Assembly: GCA_949825025.1 (NCBI GenBank)
Contig: OX463780.1
Location: 40,652,979-40,716,978, forward strand
Direction of reading: 5' to 3'
Origin: Siphlonurus alternatus
Taxonomy: Eukaryota; Arthropoda; Insecta; Ephemeroptera; Siphlonuridae
DNA length: 64,000 bases
Shown: positions 57,301 to 64,000 of the stretch, piece after piece
How positions within the stretch are numbered: position 1 is the stretch's first letter
Layout: every line of letters begins with the position of its first letter
Translations under genes and position numbers: made by a program
The notes under the pieces: generated by a model
Databases searched by the model: none
What the model saw: only the letters and a program-made list of their open reading frames with translations
What the model was told of the DNA's origin: nothing

Positions 57301-57862
57301 TGGAATCAAATAACTATAAAACTATTTTTTAATATATTACTTGACATTAAGCTTATACCAAGTAGAAAAAAAAATGTTAGATGTATTTTTAGATACAATC
57401 TTGGAAAACACGAATTCTAAAAATGGCAGCCCATGCAGCTGGAAGCTGAAATTAAAACTTGACAACTTGATTTGAAAATAGTTTTAAAAAACTCGAATCT
57501 TTTTTGTAACTACTTCCCAGTATATATTTTCCAATTTTTATTTTATTTAGGATTCCATTTATGTGTTTTGGTTTGATTACTTATACTGCCGCGTTAAAGG
57601 TGATAAATAACTTCTTGTGTTTTATTTTAATAAAATAAAAATAACGCTACTAAAGTTGGAGAGAAATGGATGGCTACATAAAGCCAGAGGGAGGATTACG
57701 AACGGAAGTAGCAGCCTGCGCGAAGATATTTTTTTTAGGGGGAAAAAAATCTCATTACACGAAAATGTAATTTTAAAATCTTAAACTTTTTTCTACCTTT
57801 TTTTACAAGAAGAGATCAGATTTAGACTTAAGAGAACCTTGACTGAGGATATATAGCGCTTT
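54346..57862. other. A+T-rich non-coding stretch
   Basis: A small GC-richer patch at 55370-55490 contains GACGTGCC and GACGTCAC motifs. Otherwise nothing recognised up to the TAA tail of the LINE. Confidence 0.55.
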
Positions 57863-57877
57863 TTATTATTATTATTA

Positions 57878-57990
57878 TGTCTTTTTCTTGCTTTCTTCTT
57901 CATAAACACTAACACCGGGCTCAATCAAGCCAAGGTGCAAGCGCCCGTACCAAACATTAAGAGGGGATTGCGGGTACACATGCGGGGGTG
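57878..57990 (-). other. 3' UTR of the R4/Dong-like LINE
   Basis: About 113 nt from the TAG stop to the TAA tail. The last 59 nt are shared with the truncated copy at 62001-62060. They begin with a possible small hairpin (GGCT-loop-AGCC) and end in an A/G-rich stretch before the TAA units. In target-primed reverse transcription the 3' RNA end is what the RT recognises, so this is the likely recognition segment (inference). Confidence 0.7.
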
Positions 57991-60900
57991 CTACAAGCTC
58001 AAAACCTTGCGCACAATGTTAGCCGTGCCAAGAATAGCAGCCTTCTGCATGACACGCATATGGTATTCTTTGAGAGCCAACTTCTCTCTGGCAAATGACC
58101 AGTCTTTGGTCACAAGACCGTTACTAGAGATCACAACTGGAACCACATCAACACTACGGAGCTGGTACATGTCTTTGAGCTCGACAGCAAGTGGCTGGTA
58201 CTTGCGCTTTTTCTCCGCAACTGTGGTCACAAGATTCTCGTCCAGCGGGACAGCAATGTCGACAATCACCGCTGTTCGAGCTTTCTTGTCGAAGAGAACA
58301 AGATCAGGTCTGTTTGCTTCAACAGCTCTATCTGTGGTGATGGCAGAATCCCACAGGATTTTTGCATCCTGATTACGGAGAACTTGTTCCGGCTTGCACT
58401 TATAGTACGGAACCTCTGTCTCAATGAGACCAACTTTCTTGGCCAAAGCTTGATGTACAACTTTGGCAACAGAATTGTGGCGCTCTAAGTACTCTTTTGG
58501 AGCAAGCACTGGACAGCCCCCAGTGACATGCTGAATGGACTCGTTAGCCTGCTTGCAAAGACGACACCGGTCACTGATGTTGCCTTTGAGGATGTGTCGC
58601 TCATACGCCCTAGTCCTGATGACCTGATCCTGTATGGCACAGACAAAGCCCTCTGTCTCCGCAAACAACCCACTTGTCCGCAGCCACTCAGTGGAACTCT
58701 TGGTGTCCACCTGATCCGAAGATAACGCTGCAGCAAACCGACCATGCAATGCTTTTGTTGACCACTCCAAAACTCTGTCAGCCTGGGTTCTAATGGCAGG
58801 CTGAAACTCTTGCTCACTCAAATGTAGCGGAGTGTAGCCACGGTCCTGGTTGCAAATAGCTGCATGCAACCCATCACCACGTGACACAAAGTACTGCCGA
58901 AGTTTCAACTCCTGCTGACGACACATCATCTCCATGCTGAGCAAACCTCTTCCACCTACATGACGTGAAAGGTACAGTCTCTCGACTGAGCTCCTCGGGT
59001 GATGTATCCTGTGCTTCGTGAGGGTGGTTCTCACTTTTCTATCAAAAGCTTGCAGTGACGTCTCCGACCACCTGACGACACCAAACGTATATCCAGCCAC
59101 AGGGATAGCCCACGTATTAATCGCAGTAATCTTGTTCCTCGCACTGACAAAAGACTTGCAAATCTTGTCGACTCGAGACAGCACTTTTTTCTCGACTTGT
59201 TTTCTGGCATCTACATCTTTAATGCCAATTAGCTGCTGCAGACCGAGGTACTTGTAGTTTTCCTCGACACCCAAGTCTTGAATAACGGTGCCTCCCATGA
59301 GCCGCAAGCCTTTTTGTGGATCTTGAATCTCCCCTTTTCTCACATGCACAACAGCACACTTGTCAAGACCAAACTCCATGCAAATTGCATCACTAAAACT
59401 TTTGACAAGTTCAAACATGCTGTGCAACTGGTCTTCACCAGAAGCATATAACTTGAGGTCATCCATGTAAAACTGGTGAGAAATGCGAACTTCTGGATTC
59501 CTCTGTAGAACGTAACCATACCCAGAGGTTCGGAGCATCCTACTCAGCGGGTTCAATGCAAGACAGAACCATAATGGGCTGAGACTATCTCCCTGAAAAA
59601 TACCTCTCGAGATTCGCATCTCTCTGGTCTTGTAGCTGACCCCCCCTTGGTTTACATGAAGACAAGTCCTCCACATGCCCATGCAAGAAGTGAGAATCTG
59701 AACAATGCAAGGATGAATTTTGTAAATGTGAAGTACAGAGAGGAGCCAGGAATGGGGGACTGAATCAAAGGCTTTCTTGTAGTCAACCCAACCTACTGAA
59801 ATATTACGGTGTTTTCTACGAGCCTGCTGAGACACAACAGCGTCAACTACCAATAACTCCCGGCATCCCCTCGTGCCCTTCCGACAGCCATTCTGTTCCT
59901 CAGCAAGAAGTCCATTTGCGACAAGATGGTCATAAATCTTTATCGACAGAATGGATGTGAAGATCTTGTACAGAGTGGGAAGACATGTGATTGGCCTATA
60001 GTTCTTGGGATTCAATGAATCACCTGACTTCGGCTTCATGTACGTAATTCCAAGCGTACAAAATCTTGGCACAATGGACGGATCTTCCAAGGCCTCATGA
60101 AAGTGAGTAGCAAGAGCCTGGTGAGTAGTTTTAAAATACTTCCACCAGAAGTTGTGAATGCCATCCACACCCGGAGCCTTCCAGTTCTGCGTTTTCCTAA
60201 TTGCAGCCTGTACATCAGCCAGTGTAATACTAACTGCTGGCATTGCCGGAATGTCTCTGCATTCCTCCTCTTCCTCTCGCAACCAGTAAGCATCATCAGA
60301 GTGTTGCTTTGGCTCCGACCAAATGGACGACCAAAACTCTGCCATTGTTTCTGCTTTGGGCGGCCGCTGAGGTTGCTCCTCTTTGCCCTCTTCCTCCAAT
60401 TTCCGATAGAACAACTTCTGATCAGCAGCAAAAAGGCTTTCTTGCTGCCTCCGCTTAGCTGCCTCATTATATCTCCTGATACGGGCACCAAGCGCTGCAA
60501 TTCGCTGTCTTAGTTGCTCTTCCTTCTCTCGGAGCTTCTTCTCGAAGTCCCTGTCCGTCCTTCTCACCTTGATACTTCTTGCAATGAGACGAATGCCTGC
60601 TAAAACCTTTTTACTGCATCCATCCTGGTCAGCAAAAAACGCCGCCAGATGGCTTATATCCCTCCGAGCTCTGTTGATCTTCTCCTCGATCCTCTTCCTC
60701 CAAGCTGGCACATACTCTTGAGAAGAACGCTTACGGGCTTGCCGCTGCGAGCGATTCTTAATCTCAACACCAAGAACCTGACATACAGCTAGAGCAGCAC
60801 AGTGCACAAGCCCAGCAACCTCCTCCAGACTAGACCCTGCCAAATCAGTTTCTAGCATCTGATCTGCAACAGCAACACAGGAGAAAACCTGCACATTGCA

Positions 60901-61617
60901 TCTTAATTTGGGAATGCGAGGGCGACTCTCAAGCGGAACACCCTGATATTGCAACTTGAAAGACTCGTATACATCCCCAAGCTTGTCTCGCAAATCTTCT
61001 TCCATATGATGTTGACTCTCTGCTCCTTCCCTTTCTAGCTCTGGCTGAGGCAACACTTCTTCCACAACATCCTCCTCCTCTCCTTCACTGCCACTTGAAG
61101 GTGCTTGCTGCTGATGTAGCTGCAACTCCTGTGCAATCTCCCCCTTGATCTTGTCCAGTTCCGCTGCCGAGAGAGCTCCTCTACTCATGATGGAACGCAG
61201 CTGGCTGCAAACTCGCTGCTCGTCCATTGTCGTGTCCGGAAAAATCTTCTTCCACTCGTCAAACATTCTCACCCTATACCCTTCCATCTCCCTCTCAATG
61301 TTGGTACTCCTATAGTACGCACGCATGACCGACATATTCATGTCCTTGGTCCACTTCGTGCGTTGGCGTACAAGGCCAGCAGCAGTGAGAGGAGCTCTGG
61401 GCTCCTCCAAACCACCACCTGCCTGCGCAGCTGGAGCAGCTGCACTCGCGGTAGCCCTGAGTGGCGCAGCGCCGCGCCTCCCTCGATGTTGTGAGGAAGA
61501 TTCACCACGTTCCACTGGTACGGGTAGCTCATTTGACACAGACGGCCCAGTACCAGAACCCCCTGCGCGGCCTTTCGACCGGTCGCCATTAACTCGCTCC
61601 TTTAAAGAACTTTCCAT
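57991..61617 (-). CDS. R4/Dong-clade non-LTR retrotransposon ORF (reverse transcriptase + restriction-like endonuclease)
   Basis: Intact 1208-codon ORF ending in TAG. It would nick target DNA and prime reverse transcription of its own RNA from the nick. Numbering is from the ATG at 61617, which has A at -3 and G at +4; the frame stays open back to 61704, so a non-ATG start up to 27+ codons upstream is possible. Domains: Ser/Gly/Ala-rich tail; Myb-like helical segment with spaced Trp (about 86-145); acidic linker (about 176-203); long charged helix (about 353-413). The RT has WKAPGVDGI (479-487), motif A VDYKKAFD (catalytic D612), motif B FQGDSLSP (674-681), motif C YMDD (D719, D720) and YKYLGL (788-793). 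Then comes a CCHC knuckle (C1018, C1021, H1030, C1035), and a restriction-like nuclease with RPD (1103-1105), D1120 and a Lys-rich KKRKY (1136-1140). No N-terminal C2H2 finger and no apurinic-type endonuclease is visible. Domain order and YMDD/RPD signatures fit the R2/R4 group; R4/Dong is inferred from RT wording and the TAA target. All catalytic residues are present, and the GC content is well above the flanks. Confidence 0.93.
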   Translation of the reverse strand: MESSLKERVNGDRSKGRAGGSGTGPSVSNELPVPVERGESSSQHRGRRGAAPLRATASAAAPAAQAGGGLEEPRAPLTAAGLVRQRTKWTKDMNMSVMRAYYRSTNIEREMEGYRVRMFDEWKKIFPDTTMDEQRVCSQLRSIMSRGALSAAELDKIKGEIAQELQLHQQQAPSSGSEGEEEDVVEEVLPQPELEREGAESQHHMEEDLRDKLGDVYESFKLQYQGVPLESRPRIPKLRCNVQVFSCVAVADQMLETDLAGSSLEEVAGLVHCAALAVCQVLGVEIKNRSQRQARKRSSQEYVPAWRKRIEEKINRARRDISHLAAFFADQDGCSKKVLAGIRLIARSIKVRRTDRDFEKKLREKEEQLRQRIAALGARIRRYNEAAKRRQQESLFAADQKLFYRKLEEEGKEEQPQRPPKAETMAEFWSSIWSEPKQHSDDAYWLREEEEECRDIPAMPAVSITLADVQAAIRKTQNWKAPGVDGIHNFWWKYFKTTHQALATHFHEALEDPSIVPRFCTLGITYMKPKSGDSLNPKNYRPITCLPTLYKIFTSILSIKIYDHLVANGLLAEEQNGCRKGTRGCRELLVVDAVVSQQARRKHRNISVGWVDYKKAFDSVPHSWLLSVLHIYKIHPCIVQILTSCMGMWRTCLHVNQGGVSYKTREMRISRGIFQGDSLSPLWFCLALNPLSRMLRTSGYGYVLQRNPEVRISHQFYMDDLKLYASGEDQLHSMFELVKSFSDAICMEFGLDKCAVVHVRKGEIQDPQKGLRLMGGTVIQDLGVEENYKYLGLQQLIGIKDVDARKQVEKKVLSRVDKICKSFVSARNKITAINTWAIPVAGYTFGVVRWSETSLQAFDRKVRTTLTKHRIHHPRSSVERLYLSRHVGGRGLLSMEMMCRQQELKLRQYFVSRGDGLHAAICNQDRGYTPLHLSEQEFQPAIRTQADRVLEWSTKALHGRFAAALSSDQVDTKSSTEWLRTSGLFAETEGFVCAIQDQVIRTRAYERHILKGNISDRCRLCKQANESIQHVTGGCPVLAPKEYLERHNSVAKVVHQALAKKVGLIETEVPYYKCKPEQVLRNQDAKILWDSAITTDRAVEANRPDLVLFDKKARTAVIVDIAVPLDENLVTTVAEKKRKYQPLAVELKDMYQLRSVDVVPVVISSNGLVTKDWSFAREKLALKEYHMRVMQKAAILGTANIVRKVLSL

Positions 61618-61948
61618 ATTTTCCTTGTCCAGCGTACTGGTACTGAAGAGAAGCCCAAGGAACAACTCCCCAGGTGGAAACCCAAAGCACGGTCCCACAC
61701 TCCGTTACCTCCTTACGAAGGCTGGGTACCCTCCCTGCCCGTTAGACCCCTGACGGGGAGCCCCCACACCACGACAAGGTGGACATGGGCCCCCCCTGCA
61801 TGCATCATCCCACATGCTCCCAATCCCCTCATAAACACAGCGCCGGGGCACAGTGCAGCATGCAAGCATCTAACACCGATCCCATTGCAAGCGAATACTT
61901 GGGCAAAAGCAACATGCAAGGAAAAACATGCAGGGGGGAGAAGTGGGG

Positions 61949-61950
<2 letters not shown>
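61618..61950 (-). other. 5' UTR of the R4/Dong-like LINE, with long-range inverted repeat
   Basis: GC-rich leader between the TAA tract and the first ATG. CATGCAGGGGGG (61927-61938) and CCCCCCTGCATG (61791-61802) are a perfect 12-bp inverted pair enclosing 124 nt, so the RNA could close a long stem. Smaller pairings lie nearer the ORF, such as CCCGT/ACGGG around 61735-61755. A 68-codon frame (61713-61919, minus) lies inside the leader but has no recognisable domain and ends before the main frame opens; I treat it as non-coding. R2-type LINEs often carry an HDV-like self-cleaving ribozyme at this place. I did not confirm such a fold here. Confidence 0.6.

Positions 61951-62000
<50 letters not shown>
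61950..62000. repeat. (TTA)17 microsatellite between two LINE copies
   Basis: Seventeen perfect TTA units on the plus strand separate the 5' end of the full-length LINE from the 60-nt truncated copy. It serves as 3' tail of the truncated copy and 5' flank of the complete one. Confidence 0.95.
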
Positions 62001-62001
<1 letters not shown>

Positions 62002-62058
62002 GTCTTTTTTCTTGCTTTCTTCTTCATAAGCACTAACACCGGGCTCAATCAAGCCAAG

Positions 62059-62060
<2 letters not shown>
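62001..62060 (-). mobile_element. Severely 5'-truncated second copy (last 60 nt) of the same LINE
   Basis: This 60-nt segment matches 57878-57936 except for one substitution (G for A in the CATAAGCAC context) and one extra T in a T run. It is bounded by (TTA)n on both sides (61950-62000 and 62061-62090, plus strand). It holds only the family's 3' terminus, as expected from aborted target-primed reverse transcription. Its tail repeat is also the 5' flank of the full-length copy. Confidence 0.88.

Positions 62061-62104
<44 letters not shown>
62061..62104. repeat. (ATT)n followed by (TTTA)n
   Basis: Ten ATT units followed by a short run of ATTT units. This is probably the remaining original microsatellite on the 5' side of the truncated LINE copy (minus-strand orientation). 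Confidence 0.9.
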
Positions 62105-64000
62105 CATGTGCTTTTTTCAGTAAGTTCTGTTATTTCTTATCCTAGTCATATCTTATAAGGTATAATAAATGCAATGTTATTTTTATATACAGTAGCTGAA
62201 AGGATAAAATATTATCTATATAGTTAATCAACAATTGTCCTTTGTTACAAAAGTAGCCAGTTGAATTTTCCTATACAAAATGATAATTTTTCAGCATACC
62301 ATTATCTCCTTCAGCTTTCTATTCTCTTTGCATCGCTCTTCAAACTTAACTGTCTTCACATTTTTTGTAGAATTTTAGTTTTTTTTGTATCATCAAAGTT
62401 ATAAGTCTTTAAATTAAAGTATTTAACATATTTTTGTACTAAACAAAGAAAATTTTACAATTTTCACTAAAAAAGTGCGTAAAAGAATTTTCGTGTTAAG
62501 TCAAAATATTAATTTTAATATTAAAATTGTCTTATATATAATAATATGTTTAATATAAATTTATATATTATACAGAAATATGAGAGACAAAGAAATGTTA
62601 TAAGGACTGCTGAGGAAAAGTGGGGAAAAGGATTACCTCTTAATGCATAGTGCGAAATTGGACGAGTAGAGGCAAACACTGGGCCGCGAGCCTGTCTCTT
62701 TGTGCGGCGGAGCAGCATCGGCAGGGGAAATTCGTGCGAGTGCTGGAGAGAAAAATCCTTCTCTCAGTCGCAAAGTACACTTACTGACAATAGAACGTAT
62801 CTTTTGTTAAACTTCCTTCTTGAAGTAAATTAATTTCACAGAATCAAAGACCAAATTTGTCAATATTTGGGATGCAATACGTCCCATATTGGCCCTATAG
62901 GCTATGAAAGGATTATATTGAGTTTTGTGCTGAGTATATAAAATGTTAAATATTATATAGATATATTGAAAAAAATAATAAAAGCAGAGACTACACTTGG
63001 TATTGGAATTTTCTTCATGCATTGTAAAATTTTCAATTTGGTAAATGGTAAAATGAAAAAAAAAAAAAACAAAAAAAAAACAAAAAAAACATTATTAATA
63101 TTATAATACACCAAAGTTGAGTACATAAAAAAATAGTTTGTGATTTTTTATTTTATTATTATTAGTCTTTTATTAAACACAAAAAGTGTACATACAAAAT
63201 AATATTAGAAATATACATTATAAAATAACACTGTAATAGAACACATAAAACACACATACAAACTATATATAAAATAGTTACAGATTATATATAGTTTTAT
63301 ATAAAGTTACAGTTTTTTATTTTATAATACGTTCAAACATGTAAATCAAAATTGCTTTTTTGTTGAAAATGAATCCATAATATTATTCTTTCAAGTTTTC
63401 TTAAGGTGGACTATTTTGGGAAAATAACAAAATGTAAGGAGACACAGTTCTGAAATTTGAATTTTCTAAAACCTATTTATGCATATAGCAAAAGGGTTTC
63501 CTAACCACTGAATGTAGCAAAAAATATTTTGGATTCCTACTCTAGACAGAAAACATTATAATAATTTGAACTGATACTATATGAGTGTTCACTTATTTTG
63601 TTTGTCGTATTATTATATTTACTGTTCTTGTTTTATAAAATAAAATCAAATTGAAAACGTGACGCAGTTTTATACGTGACGAGTGATTGGCTGAGATTGA
63701 ATAAACATGGTCTCATGTGACAATCACGACCGAAATTGAAGACATCCTGAAACAAAACAATCGGGACCGTTCACCAAAAATATTTTTTAAATCTTTAAAA
63801 GATGATACATTTCAGTGACTTGTTTAAAAAATACTAACAGTAAGTGTTCTAAAAATATAAGAAAAAATGTAAAGAGAAATGGAAAATAATAAGAAATTCA
63901 TCTTCTTTTGCTTTGAGGTGTATGATGCTGAACGCTGTAGCGTACAAACAGCGGCATTGCTATTCCTTACCTCTAGCTCTCATATGATATCAATGAAACA
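62105..64000. other. A+T-rich non-coding stretch
   Basis: A GC-richer patch at 62630-62790, an A-rich imperfect tract at 63055-63092 and dispersed repeat copy 2. No gene supported. Confidence 0.55.
63150..63194 (-). repeat. Dispersed repeat copy 2 with (TAA)n tail
   Basis: Same 26-bp block as 5669-5694. On the minus strand it is followed by AGAC and then TAATAATAATAAAATAAAA. The tail type resembles that of the R4/Dong-like LINE at 58 kb, but the body sequence differs. Confidence 0.5.

Larger units (their letters stand above)
57863..61950 (-). mobile_element. Full-length R4/Dong-like LINE inserted in a (TAA)n microsatellite
   Basis: On the minus strand the element runs from a C-rich 5' UTR (61950 down to about 61618), through one ORF, to a short 3' UTR (57990-57878), and ends in five TAA units (to 57863). 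Both ends sit in TAA repeats, about 17 units on the 5' side, so a target-site duplication cannot be told apart from the target repeat. The last 59 nt before the tail (57878-57936) recur at 62001-62060, which fixes the 3' boundary independently. TAA targeting is established for Dong of Bombyx mori; its use here is inferred from both junctions. The ORF has no stop or frameshift, so this copy may be young and possibly competent. Confidence 0.88.

Noticed and set aside
57935..58372. 145-codon plus-strand frame opposite the LINE ORF
   Set aside because: Antisense shadow of the LINE C-terminus (RLE region); the same applies to 60097-60513 and 61325-61753.
61713..61919. 68-codon frame in the LINE 5' UTR as a separate ORF1
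   Set aside because: No domain, GC-rich composition explains its openness, and it overlaps the long inverted repeat. R4-type elements have a single ORF.
61950..62104. CRISPR-like array in the TTA/60-nt/TTA arrangement
   Set aside because: Trinucleotide repeats plus a LINE 3' end in a eukaryotic window; no spaced direct repeats of CRISPR type.

Overview
This is a strongly A+T-rich, gene-poor eukaryotic window. It has long dinucleotide microsatellites, poly(A)/poly(T) tracts, small foldback (MITE-like) DNA elements and non-LTR retrotransposon sequence. There is no operon structure, no rRNA and no convincing complete tRNA. The repeat content suggests an invertebrate animal: perfect (AT)n and (CT/GA)n runs of about 60-125 bp, Tc1/mariner-like and TTAA-flanked MITEs, and an R4/Dong-clade LINE sitting in a TAA repeat. 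Species or phylum cannot be fixed from the sequence alone. Apart from transposons, the window looks intergenic or intronic.

Layout. Positions 1-49 kb are mostly A+T-rich non-coding DNA broken by (AT)n blocks (0.9, 2.2, 3.9, 15.4 and 40.3 kb), (CT/GA)n blocks (18.8, 36.2 and 48.5 kb) and GC-richer patches of 100-500 bp (for example 4.4, 7.8, 14.1, 18.6-19.2, 23.4, 28.1, 42.4, 45.3 and 48.2 kb). Two of these patches, and a third at 54 kb, hold a short ATG-led reading frame that runs in phase into a good 5' splice donor. They are only weak first-exon candidates. Foldback elements lie at 8.1, 23.1, 39.3, 40.6, 41.5, 49.5, 50.1, 51.6 and 54.3 kb, and a Tc1-like MITE at 28.5 kb. A 5'-truncated, frameshifted LINE tail with a 7-bp tandem 3' end lies at 26.7-27.7 kb. 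At 49.5-50.5 kb two large palindromes stand side by side, and one has been split by a TTAA-flanked element whose empty site is preserved in the opposite arm.

The main coding feature is on the minus strand at 57.9-61.95 kb. It is an apparently full-length R4/Dong-like non-LTR retrotransposon with one intact ORF (1208 aa from the first ATG). The ORF carries an N-terminal Myb-like segment, an intact reverse transcriptase, a CCHC knuckle and a restriction-like endonuclease domain. Both element ends abut (TAA)n (minus strand). Directly beyond its 5' end, in the same microsatellite, lies a second copy consisting of only the last 60 nt of the family, so the TAA tract was used at least twice for target-primed insertion. 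The 5' UTR carries a perfect 12-bp inverted repeat that could close a structured leader.

No operon-like cooperation between genes can be described. The only reaction supported by intact coding sequence is target-primed reverse transcription by the LINE. The DNA elements here are non-autonomous and would need transposases encoded elsewhere.
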